Part shown: positions 12,131-25,500 of the stretch, piece after piece
How positions within the stretch are numbered: the first letter of the stretch is position 1
How the letters are laid out: each line of letters opens with the position of its first letter
Assembly: GCA_003344405.1 (NCBI GenBank)
Contig: NOWV01000188.1
Span: 62,001 to 126,000, forward strand
Length of the DNA: 64,000 nt
Direction of reading: 5' to 3'
Source: Trichoplax sp. H2
Lineage: Eukaryota; Placozoa; Uniplacotomia; Trichoplacea
Notes under the pieces: generated by a model
What the model was told of the DNA's origin: nothing
Seen by the model: the letters and a program-made list of their open reading frames with translations, nothing else
Database searches by the model: none
Translations under genes and position numbers: made by a program

Positions 12131-13572
12131 AAAAAATTGGTCTTTATATGACGGACATAATGATACTGTAGAAGTAAAATCTATGGAAGCAAAGAACTGT
12201 AATAGAGTAAGAGATGGATTTTCTGCAGTAACCAGCATGCAAGTTAGATGCTGAGTGCAATTGTTATTGAGTAATGTAATATCTTAGACGTTTCTTCAAA
12301 ATGAAGGGAGCAGAATCTAAATTATGAAATTTGTGTATAAATTATGGAACGTGATAATATCTACTATTTCGTTAGAAAGGTGATCGAGCATATGGGGTTA
12401 GTGCTTGATTCTACTATTACTTTTTATACACCTATCGAAATTTCGATTAGTGATCAGCTCACATGGCAAATTAAGAGGCCTAAAGACTTCATTATTTATT
12501 TGATTTTATTTCATTCTACTAACTTCTCACAGTGATTGACTACGCAAATCGTTTTTTGGTTAAATATCCAGAGCTTGCTTAGAAATATCATTATTTTTGC
12601 TAAGGCCTTAAGTGATTATCAAATTTATCCTTTCATTCATAATTCGTTTCAATTAAAATTCTCCAAAGCTATATTAGGTATAAATTAGATATTTACTTAC
12701 TTAATAGCACAATTCCAAAAGTTAAAAGTATTTCATTATCATGATCAGGATAGAAATCTAATTACCTGTGAGAGGGGTAACATGATGACACAGTAATGAC
12801 GAAACCTACAGAAAGAGTTGCGGAAAATGGATAGATTATTATCATTCTTGATTAGCTGCTTGTGGCTTGTATCTTGTTTTATTACTACATCAGGTTGCAA
12901 GTTACAACGCTTGCTAAAGCTTTGAAATTAATATTAAATTAAAATTCACAAAGTCTCTTTAAGTTGTTCGACACGAATGCCAACTCAGCAATTTAGACTA
13001 TTTACCTAGCCAGGAGAAACTACTTCGATGAATCACCTCAGAGACGCAGTATCGCTCCTCCATTATAAAATTTCAGAAAAAACAAAGCCTCAAAAAGGTT
13101 AAGCCGATATTAGTTGTTTAGAATGAGTCATAACAATTTGATTTGAGATGGTCTATCCATATTTCTTTAACTTCTCCGCCAATTATAAACGTAAATACTA
13201 CGCGAAGAATCAATAACAATACAGATTTTATAGATAAAATTATTTTTAAAATGGTAGAGCAAGGGTTTTTTTTCACTTATTTTATAGATTGATTGATCAA
13301 TCGTGGTTGATCAAAGTCTTAATGATATACATTGACGATAATTATACAAACTATAATGAATATACTGTGAATCAATGCCATCCCCTTCCATATTCTATTT
13401 GTTATTGTCTGTCAAGTCTGCGGCTTCCATTATTCTAATGTCTTATGCCAAATAGGATTGTTATTTACTTGCTAATGAGATCATCTTTATAAATGCACTT
13501 TCGCATTAGTAATACATTATTGTTGATTTATCATGCTTAGACAATTACGGAAGTTACAAGGTTAGGAAGCAA
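12131..13572. other. intergenic, no gene seen
   Basis: AT-rich stretch between the GPCR pseudogene and the first TRPM-like gene. A 63-codon ATG frame at 12344-12535 is not similar to anything I recognise and may be chance or pseudogene debris. The promoter of gene A should lie near the right end, but no distinctive element is visible. Confidence 0.5.
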
Positions 13573-16500
13573 ATGAATTTTAACTTGACCAAGAAAAAGG
13601 TAAGATATCGCAATATGATGATGGGATGAGAAAGCAACCCATTTGAGAGATATATGGATTACCTAGTATCTTATTTTATCTATTTCTCTACCTAACTAAC
13701 AACTGTAATAGACTTGCCGCCATTTTTGTACATGGAGTAATACAGTCGATTTAAATTTATATATACGTTAATTGACGATTTTCTTAAAATTAGTTTGGCG
13801 TGAAACAGTTGTTATCGAGGACGAGTAGAGTTTAAACACCGCTGTTAATTAGAATTTTCCTGCTTAAGTAGATTATGAAATCATCTTGAATCTGTCAGAT
13901 AGTTCTTTAAGAGAGTCCATTTTGGGCAACTACGGTACATATCGTAATTCATTTTTAACAAATTAATCGTCAGAGTAGGATAGTTTGGTGTATTATAGCT
14001 CAAAGATAGGGCACTGATGATCCATTTTTAATAGAAAACTAGCTATAGTGGTAATGGAAAAACTATATAACCCAATTCTAACATGATTTGAGAGATATTG
14101 AGTCATTTATTCAAGCTGTATCTCATTAATCTTGCCTAGTCATTTAAAAACAGTCACAGATTAAATTCTAGAATTATAATAAGAAGTAAATTAAAAATAA
14201 TTGATGTGCGTTTAAAAGGGATTAGAAGATATTGCACACTTAATTTTATCGTATTAAATAGACTTCGGCAACTAGTCATAATTTACAGTTTAATTAAATG
14301 ACATTGGGCCTTCTAATTCAGCCCATTTGTACTTTTAATCGTAATAAATTGAACAGAAGTTAGTATTAGAATAATAAATTGTAGTTTGAAAGACGGTCAA
14401 ACATTGATTTCAGACTAGAATATTCACGTAACCATACCAAGTCAAGTAGATCAATAATAGCATGAAAATCTGCTAGAGCATTCACATTAGGGATTAGTTA
14501 GCTTGATAAAGTTCTGATCTAAATACCCAGATCACATCCTGTTTTAATTCTGAAATCAACTAATGGCTGATAGTATAGTTATTCTCATTTTACAAAGTGT
14601 AAAATCCAGTCATCAATCCAAAGACACCTGATGATAGCTGGAAATGAAATTTTTCCTTAATTAATGTTGCTTAAGCAGTGAATGTTGTTATTTTTTGCAT
14701 ATCAAGTTCGATAAATCAAAAATAGAATAATGAAGCATCATGAAACAAAATTTAGAAAACAACTAATCATTGCTAATGATACCGATGGAAAGCTAGAGCA
14801 ATAGTCTAGATGTTGGGTTGCATTTTTTTGAATTTATTCTTACCGAATCAAGTAGAAGTCAGTCATAGTCAACGTATCTTATTAAATAAAACAGCAATTA
14901 TAGGATGATAATCTGCAATAAGGCTATTTCTAATGTGCTATTGCCGTTACTTTGAATGTTTTTTGCATTTGATCTATTTCTGCTACCCTACTGAGGCAGA
15001 AATTGATCACGTCTCAATAATTGCTGTTGCCATGTTTCTGGAACGTAAGGCCAAGCTTGGATTTGACATTTCATGCTAAATTATTGTTTTTAATATTCAA
15101 ATTGTCTCCTAGCCATTGTCAAATAGCTTTGGTCTTGCTCATAAAGCTAAATAATTAATCGGATAGTTTTATTATGCTCATTGCATGATTATGTAATTAA
15201 CCTTAGGCACGGACAGAGATCAACTTTATTACCGAAAATTTTCATCGGCGCATTTGCAATCGCTATGTCAAAGATTGTGATGCAGAAAGCGACGGGCACA
15301 GGTAACTTTTTATGTTTTATTCCTCTTAACGATATATATTGACGGTTTTAAATGAAAAATTGAAATATAAGCCAGTTATAAACCTATAGAAATATTGATC
15401 CAGTAATCTTTGAATGTTATAGAGATGATAATTATAGATCGCAGTATATTAGTACCGTGTATCGCCATTATTGATTGTGACCGTAATAATGCTGATCTTA
15501 ATTGAAGCATTAATAGCAAATCTACCATTATTTTCTACGATATGATTGTAAATGAAGTATTGGCAAGCCATGCCAGTGTGGAGGTGATGAAAAATGGCAT
15601 CAAAGACTTAAAATAGCTGAATCTAGCTTCAATGGTAATTGGACTATGGAAAGCTGCACAAATAAAAGTCCAACCGATGCATTTGGCAAAATTCAATTCC
15701 ATCGCTATGGCCTAAAATCTTCAATAGCAAAGGTTATTTCTGCTAATGATGGTTTTGGAAGGCTTGTCATAATCCTCTAATTGTATCTCTAATCTTCAGT
15801 AAATTTAGCGATAGTACAGTAGTTTATCGACACTGCGCTGGTTATACCGTACTTAAAACTAAATTAGTGATTTTGATACCTTAAAGTTAACACTATAACG
15901 ATTTATTATTTACTTAAGCTATAGCCCATTGATATTACCCTATTTAAAATTTAAACACGATAACCAATCTGCTCTTCTGTTATTCAGTTCTCTTCAAAAT
16001 CAACCTTTCATAACCTTTAAAATTACAGTCGACATTATGAAAACGAAAAAGTTAACGTCTAAATGATTCTGTATTAAATTTACGTTTTACAAAAATCTCA
16101 TAAGGTAGATTACAGTTTAAAACAAGTACAGGAAACTATGTAAAATAACGAACCAATAGATTTAACTTCTTTAGTCAAATGTTAGGTTTCTATATCTACT
16201 AACAAGCGGCTTGATATATAATGTATTGCTCAAAGATCGGATTTTACTCGAGAATGATCAGATATATAGTAATTATAATCTTCTTAAGCGTAAAGATAAT
16301 TGTGTGTTTATGTATAAATTTTAGTACCTGAGAATTACTGTTGATGATTCCAAGGAATATCTACTGCAGCTACTCAATAAATACTGGGATATTAGTGATC
16401 GAAGCTTCATAATCTCTCTTATGGCTGATGGCGATGTGGGAAATACTCAAGATCCGTTCTCTTTCAAGAAATCACTTTATCATAATTTAACTACGATTGC

Positions 16501-19500
16501 TAATAGAGTAGCAGTGTGTCTTCTTACTTCTGGCTATCATAATGGAATTATTAAAGAAATAAGCCGAGCACTGAACGAAGATCGAAACGATGGTGATGAA
16601 GGTAAATGGCGGAAGAAGATTAATATGATTGGCATTGCATCATGGGGTGCTGTCTTAAATAAAGAATTGCTCCTAAAAGACAAAGTTAGTCCAAAAATAG
16701 AATTAATTCTATTTTAACTTAACGGAAAAGACTCTTTATATTTCTAGTTACTTATTTCTAAAGTTATTTTTCTTAATTGCATATAAATTAAGAAAAATGC
16801 AGAGCAAATAGGGCTGCTTCAAGATAATTTCTTATTTTACTGACAAAAATATTTATCCGTATTATTAATTCAAACAAATTCTTCATACAGTTAATTTTAA
16901 TGATAAATAGACTCGATTATGCATCAATTTAATATGTAAACTGATATGACAAATAAATATCTATCTTATATATAGAAAAACTGTCGATGTTATGCTGAGT
17001 ACGTTGCAACCAGAGAAGGCACTGGTGGATCCCTCCCATTAGATCCTAATCATACACATTTCATCTTGGCGGATGATGGAACGAATGGCAAACGAAAGGC
17101 AGAAGAAATTTTAAGAAATCAATTAATATTGGAGTGGTTGAAACAAAATAAACGTCGCTTAGGTAAGAGAAAATAAACATGAGTCAATTTCGTGAGGACT
17201 TTTAATCTTTGTATGAACTCAATTATATTCCCTAGATTTGAAAATGCAAAATTAGTTCTTTTCATATCAGTAGTTAATTTAGTAAAAGTAATGATGATTA
17301 TCGTATAACTATTTTCATTCTCAAGCATACTTATTTTAACTACATTAGAATACATATCTTCACATCTGTATTGCACATTACATGATAGCAAGTATTTGTG
17401 AGGTTTTGTAATCAAAGTTGGCTTTACTACAAGAGTATTTTGATTGTCGTGATACTATTTCATAGTTCCTGCTACTTTCGATAATAGTGCTATCAAGATA
17501 GCTGGAATATTTCAATCTGAATGTTTAAATTAACTTTATTAGGCACAAGTCGAATAGTAGGGGTTGTTCTATCAGGGAATTTAGAAACACTTCGTCAAGT
17601 GAAAGATTATGTTACCAATGATGTAACTGTTATAATCATTGAAGGCAGTGGAGGAATTACAACAATTTTGACAGATATCAAAAGTAGAAAAATGTAGGCT
17701 AAGTGCTTATATTTTAATCCTGCTAATTTTAAGCCATGAATGCGTAGAAAGAAATATATATCCTCAATAAAGATTTTAACAGATTCTTAACTAGCTTTCT
17801 TAAAATTGGAAGTAGTGATTTACAGGACAAACATTCTCAGCATGGAATAGCTAAAGCGTTAAGAAAAACCATCTATGATAGCACTGGTAGTCTCGTATCA
17901 TATGAAGACTGTGAAGCTTCTCTAGAGTATTTGAAAGCCATTCAAAAAAATTTAAAAAGGGTATATAAGTAGAAAGTTAAATTTATTTAATTATGCCTTA
18001 AGTTATATTCAACTTGATTATTTCTTGATGAGAGGATAGACTCTTTTACAACTATCTAAATAATGACTTGTTGACTTATTAGCATTACTAGCATAATTTC
18101 ACTTGGAGTCATTGTAGTTCCATTAAGCAAGCTACTTACAAGAATCATAGATTGATAATTATAAAACCATTATCTATTACTTACGTCCGTAGCTCTCAAT
18201 ATTTCCATCTTCAATTGGTAGGTAATTCTATACCAATCTCACCAAGATCCTTTAGGACAAGTGCTGTTTCAAATTTTGATGGGAAGAGGTACGATTTTAA
18301 ACAGTAAGAGTAAATACGAATTCAAGGTGTTTAATTTTATAACAATGAGATTAACAAATTTAGTATTATATGCCCAAATACAGAAACCTCTAGTGTTCTC
18401 AACTAATAAATATGTCCATAATATTTAGTAATGACGTGAACAAAATTCGAATCGATTAAAACTGTATCGTATTTAAGAAGACTAACGTTACATCATGATG
18501 ATAATTTTTTAAAGTAATGCAAATGTGTTGATCTTACTTAATGCAGTAGCTAATAAATTTTTATACTGCAGCTCTTATTAAAGTTTAATAATTTAAGCAG
18601 TGCCTTGAAATATTATTGTAATAATCCTAAAATCGAAGTTAGGCGATGGAAATAGTAATATACTTGTATTAAGTAATATTTCCTAGCCCTGTATGAATTT
18701 TATGCCCTAAAATAGTACATCATAGGCCGTAAATTAAAGTTTGTATTAATACAAAATAAGGTAAGCTACTAATCATTTTAATTAGTAACGCAAGTTAATG
18801 ATAATTTATATAGCTGATTATGATTATGAATAACTATCTGCAGTTTGTTGTTGATGAGGTTACGACTAAATAGTGCATCGAGGTATAGAGAAGATATATA
18901 AATTAAACAAATTCATATTCTAATATGTTTTAATATCGGCCCTAATTTCTCTTGCATGCATATGTCTTATTCCCTCAGAAAATATTTCAAGAGATATCGA
19001 CAGAGTATTTATTGCTGATGGAAAAATTGACAGATTAGATAGAAATAACAACGTAAAAGAATCATTGGGAACCACATCAGCACAAAGATTTACAGGGCCA
19101 ATAAAAATACCTTTCGATAATGGTGCTTCAAGTTGTACGAAAACGGCCGGGCAAGATAAATTACTTTCAAACGAAGAGAGTATTAGACGTGATCCTGACC
19201 TAATATCAGAGCGAATCAGTAAATCTATGGCAGTAAGTAGATCAATAAATGATTTATCTGAAAGTCCATTAAGACTAACTCTGCCTGGCACTCCATTGAG
19301 ACAAATACCAAGTAATTTAAATGGTAGCGTCTCCATTGAGGTGAAGAATGGCATTGATAAGACCATAGAAGAAAGCAAGGAAGAAAAAAAGAGCTGTAGT
19401 GATGAAAAAATAAATACTGATGTTATAATACCATCTTCAATAGCACAATCCCCTAAATTATCTAGAGGTGCTACTAGAGTGCAGGAACCAGTTAAATTGC

Positions 19501-22500
19501 CTATACTTCAATCTGGCAGAGTAAAAGATATCGATGAAAAACATATTTTGGAGAAGATCAATAAAGATAAAGTACAGCTCGACGATCATCTGATATCTAC
19601 ATCAATATCGAAATCGCAGGCTTTGGAAAATGTACGAAACTTAGATAGCTCTATAGCATCTAGCCTGGATAGATCAGGTATATTTTAGGCGCTCTAGTAA
19701 GATTAAATTCTAAGAAATCAAATTGTACATCTTCATTATTAGTATAATACAAGCAGAGTACATCCAACTCCTTTTATAATTATTAGGTGTAATTTTATTT
19801 CATTGCAGATAGTGTAGATGCCAGTAGGAGACCTATCTACAGTGATGACATCAAAGTAAAAAATCTCGATGAGACAGGAAATAAATGGACCATGACTAAT
19901 GAAGCTGTTGATGATGAAAGTGTTCATACAAGATCGATTAATGATTTACGGCAAAGTTCTAGGTCTACTTTGTCAATCTCTCAAACTTCTAGTTACGAAA
20001 ATGTAAATGGTGGCAAATTAGGGCCCCAGTCATACGTAGAAGATGTAAAAGAATTTCTTCTATTAGAAGATATACAGAGTTTAACAACTATATTAGCTGA
20101 TTGTGAACGGAAGGTATGGTTATAATCCTTTTCCAATAAGACCGCTAATTATAGATCTTAGGAAATTACAATTAGTATGATCGACGCTACCCTTCTGAGT
20201 TTTAACGATACTTTCCAATAAATACTACTGAATGCGAGTAATACGGTCTTACAGGAGAAATTGTTCATATTACACTTCCCTGTTTGGTCGTGAGTTGCGC
20301 TAGCAATCATAGAATAAAAACCTTGCCGTATTTTAATATTGTATTTTTCCTTAACGCCTTTAGGAATTATCCAATTGCAAGATAACCAATTCACATATAC
20401 TAACAGAATATTGGAATGAAGTTAGGAGAAAGACTGATGAAAATGCATGTCCAGATTTATCAAAATTCGTAACTCCCAAGACATTGCTCGAACTTTATGA
20501 ATTGGTATGATTAAAGTCTATGATTTATGATGACCTATTTTTATTGAAAATCTTACTAACTGATTTATAAGATGCTATTAAAATTTAATTCGTTATTATG
20601 AGATATAAATTTATGCCTTTCAGAGACATAATGTATAAGGATAGTAGACCACTTCTTCAGATTAATAAGATACTAAAATACGCATTTATCTGATATTTGT
20701 TTTATTTATCTTATATTACCGTAATATTTATGATTTGGTCTTTGCTTGATACGACTAAGGTCTAAATCTAAATTTCGATATGACAGTATGGTTTCATATT
20801 CTACAGCGTGAAAAATATCTTGAAAAAGACTACTTCATCAGTTACAATTAATTTTACTATAACAACTTTATATTACTTAACAAACTGTGATTATGTGTAT
20901 TCTATTTATTAGGCCACAAATTGTATCTTTTACAAGCTATATAATTCTAGGTACCTCATGCCATGTAACGATAATAAGGTATGTAAAAGAGTTTTACAAA
21001 CTTTATAGCAACTGAAAGAATGAATATTGCTATCTCAAACAATAATTATATGCACGTATATTTACATGATAGCTATAGAAATACGTAACTTCTAGCCATA
21101 CATACAGTTACATCAAATATTTAAGTCTTTACGAAATGCAGTTTCATTATTAGCTGCTGATGTTGTTCATGAATTAATAGTCATTAAAAATATATGCTTT
21201 CAAATATTACATCGGTGTACTTTAGATTAGTTGAAAGTCGAACGTACTATGCTTTAGGCTAAAGCAATTGATATCCATATTTTAAGCTAATCAGGTTGAA
21301 AAGTAATCTAGATTGACACATAATCAATCCATATTTCCATTTTAGCAGTCATGCAATACCGATGAACGTTGTTATAAAGCATTATGCAATATTGGTAGCG
21401 TTATATCCAAGCTGATGGGGCATAATTACAATAATCCTTATATTAAATATCGTGCACGTCCATTAGCTAAAGATAGTGGTTCCAGTATTGATAAGATAGA
21501 TGGAAATAATAATGGCAGCCTGCCGATGAACGATCCTTATAATCAGTTATATTTATGGGCTGTATTAACTGGTCGTGACAAGCTAGCTGTTTACTTATGG
21601 GAGCAGTTGGACTATCCTATTGTTGCCGCGTTAATTGCTGCTCACCTTTTGCTGCGAATGATGGAGAAAGTAGAACTAAACGACGACTCATCCGATATCC
21701 GCGGCCAGTATGATGTACAATATCTTCAAAATAGAAGCGGGTTAGAATTTCATTGCTGAACAACGATTATAATTACAATTTATGCATGGCCGTGATCATC
21801 GGATACTGTTGATAAGCGGGACAGTTTTATATTGTCGATGCCATCATCTGTAACAGTTAAATGCCCTATTTATTTTTATCCGTTAGCAGATCTTGCCATT
21901 GGTATAGATGGTGATTCCACTAATTGCAATAGGAATATAAGTTGTTGTTAATATTTGAAAATATTACAATATATCTTTTCTTTTAAGTATTACTGAGATA
22001 AACATCTATAGTTCAGGTTTGCTACCGCGTTTTTTTTTCACGTATATCAATTTAAGCATGATAAAACATCAGAACTAGTTGCAGTTTTAAACAAAAAAAT
22101 CCTCTCATTAGTATCGCATCCCAGTGTTGGTAATTATGAATTGCTACGGTATATATTCCATGCAAAGATGTGTAAGGTATATCATGGCACGAGAAATTAG
22201 GATAGGATGATATATATAACCTATATATATATATAGACTGCTAAAGAAAGACCTTTTTGAAGTAATCCATTGCTAGTGTTAGTGTTATTCTATGTTGCTA
22301 CCTATGCTTTTCTAATCTTCTACTATCAACTATGTCCTAAAATTTTTTCGTCTGTTGTCCCCGTGAAGATAGAATACTTACTAAAATTGATTTGCGCTAA
22401 CAAAAATCATCGAACATTTATTTATCATTCAGCTGTCTACTTGTAAATGCTATAAATTAGATAAATATAATTTAATAACCCTTATTTTTCACTTTAAAAA

Positions 22501-25500
22501 TCTTTTTAGCACGTATATCAAATTAGCTATGGGGGTCATGAATACGTATTACTCCAGAAAGCGTGATAATGCGATACTATCATTCATGCAAGAAATTCCA
22601 AGTTGGGAAAATATATCTTGCTTTTCTATTGTATTTGCGTCATCGGCAATGCAAGATATAATGGTCCAAGATTGCTACCAAGATTGTTTGAATTATTTAT
22701 GGACTGGAGCAGTGGCTGTAGATACACCGATTTGGAGGGTAAATCCCCTGTAAACTTAGCTTTGCATAATATTTATTAACTTCCAGGATTGTTTTACCTC
22801 TTACTAATCATCCTTATTTGGTTTATCTAATTTAACTCTAGGTCTTGGCATGCTTTATTTGCCCACCACTTATCTCCTGCAACGTAGTAAAATTTAAGGA
22901 ATATTCTAATTCCTCTCAAATTAATAATCAAATTATGGGTAACAAAGAAGTGACTTCACAAGTCCAGTTGGAAGAATTAGCTAGCAACAGGTCTAAAGCT
23001 GCACAAAGTCTAGCTAAGAATACCAAGAATAGCATCATTAACTATAACGACATGGGGCCATCAGCCATAAGATCTTCACGATATTGGGATTTTTACTTCG
23101 CTCCAAGACCCATCTTTATACTTAATTTGGTAAAAAAAACCTAGCTATATATGCCATTATATTTAATAAAATACTTTCAAATAATATATCCTAGTCAATA
23201 CGTAATATCATCCTAGTCAAATACTATACGCAACAATGTGCACTTATGCTGTTTTACTTTATTTGTCTAGTTTTGCTACCTGGTTTTCCTGGTTACTTAC
23301 GCTGCTTTTATCATGACTCAATTTCGCTTATATATACAACCAATCGAAGTAGTATTAATTATCTGGGTATCATCTTTACTACTGGAAGAAATAAAACAGG
23401 TTGTTAGCAAGATGTTTTTGTATCGATATGCATATCGTTTTGATAGTTTAATTCAAAATCATTATAATTTACAATGTAACGTTCATTGAAAAAAATTAAC
23501 GTTTCTTATTCTTCATATCCTATGGCTTGATATGCTAGATCATGTGCTCTCCTAAATCAAGCTACACAAGTAAATTAGCCTTTTGGTGGGAAGACTACTG
23601 GAACAGAACTGACGCTCTTGCTATTATTACCTTCTACACTGCATTGATTTTAAGGCTTGTACCAAACTTGGGAGGAGCAGGCAGATTTCTCTATTGCATC
23701 GATTTTATCGTTTTTTGCCTTCGTATACTGCAGTTATTATCATTACGCGTCAATTTGGGGCCTAAAATGGCTATGATCAGGCATATGGTAATAAATTTGT
23801 TCTAGTAATTGTAACCATTCATAATAGTAAATCATATATATATTTAAATAGTCAAAGATTCTTTCGAAATATTTTGATATTCAACAATTTTTGTGTATTA
23901 TTAGGCGATGCGATTTAGGCTTACTTTTGCATAATTGATAAAACTCATTCATTTACCTTATAGAATGTCGATATTATAGTGAAGCGCTAATATTTTAATA
24001 ATTTCTTCAGTTATCAACAAAGCATTACAATATAAATTGTATATTTCACAAAGCTTTATCTCATAAAATACTTAGAAATAGGGTTCAATATTCGTATAAG
24101 GAGCGAATTAAAAATTACAATATCCATAAAGCGGAAAGGAGTTATTTTTCTCTTGGAATATCATTTAGATTTGAGGATTGCTATTTCACTTTTCAATTTT
24201 AAAAAAAATTGAAAGATCATATTAACAAGTGTATACGTGTGTTTCTTGCTTGTGGTTGCCTACTTAATGGATGATAGCAATAGTTTATTTAATACTCGAA
24301 TGTTCCTTTGTAAAATCAATGTAGTAGAGTAAAGATTTTCTATAAATCTAAAAACCACTGATTGAGTTTACTTGTAGTATTGGTTTTAATATTACTACAT
24401 AGTAGAGTTGAGCTGATAGGCTATGACATACTATTAATGCCAGTCTTTCTTTTTCAGATTAAAGATTTAGTATCTTTTTTGATCATCCTATTCGTCTTCT
24501 TGGTAGCTTTTGGTGTCGCCTCACAAGCAATTTTGAATCCTGTTTCTAAATGGGATGATACTGTTTTCAAAAGGATCTTTTACGTCCCTTATTACCGAAT
24601 TTACGGAGAATTATTCCTAGAAGAATGTAAGTTTTCGTAACGCGTACTTGACTATTGTTATCACAACCGCATACTGAACATAAGTGTGTTTGCTATTGTG
24701 TTCATTATTTTCATTTAATGTAATTATGCCAGCTTCGAATTTAAATGTTTCTGTTCTCGCTAGCTATGATTCTATGTTTATATGTTTTTATTCTTAATTT
24801 GTTTATTAACGTATATCTACCATTACGTAACAGCCTAATGGGTAGCAAGCATGAAGCTAATTAAGCAATGCGTATTAATTTAATTTATACATTTTAAATC
24901 TTGCTTTAAAACAAACAGCCTACAATTGCAACAGCTCTGCCACAGCTCAATATTGGGCATATGATTGTGCAGCTGGTGATATCATCGTCAATATTTTGGT
25001 GGTTATTTATTTATTATTAACTACAATCTTACTACTAAATCTACTAATTGCCATTTTCAAGTAAGTACAGTAATTATAAGCTTATCTGACGAATATATAA
25101 GTCGTGATATCATGGCTATATTACGAATCATCGTTTAGATAGTTGCATTACTTTAAACGATGACATTACTGTAATTTAATACTTACTATAAACGTTAGAA
25201 TTAAATAAAGGTTGTACAAATATTATAACTATTTAAGGCTTACAATCTATGGTTTAGTCAAATTGAATGATATCTTAGCATTGATTCTACTATTTAATAT
25301 ACGAGATATTAACAGATTTTATAACTATATATTGCAAGAACTGTAATCAAGATTGCTGGAATTACTTTAATAATATCTTTTACTTCGATTTTACGATATT
25401 AAATAACTTAAGTAAATTTAGAGATGGTAAAGCGTGATTATTTAGGCAGTATAACCTTAATATCTGCTTTAATTTTATCTTTACTCTAATTTAGTAACAC

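Noticed and set aside
11939-12238. 99-codon minus-strand frame
   Set aside because: Antisense to the GPCR pseudogene TM4-TM6 region, where the plus-strand frames show clear receptor motifs.
15043-15055. ATGTTTCTGGAAC before GTAAGG as first exon of copy A
   Set aside because: It ends in phase 1, whereas the next exon (15207) needs phase 0. The candidate at 13573 has the right phase.
18920-19378. 152-codon minus-strand frame opposite the copy A linker
   Set aside because: Antisense to a plus-strand exon with matching splice phases. Its hydrophobic, Ser/Leu-rich product is the expected shadow of the Ser/Lys/Asp-rich linker.
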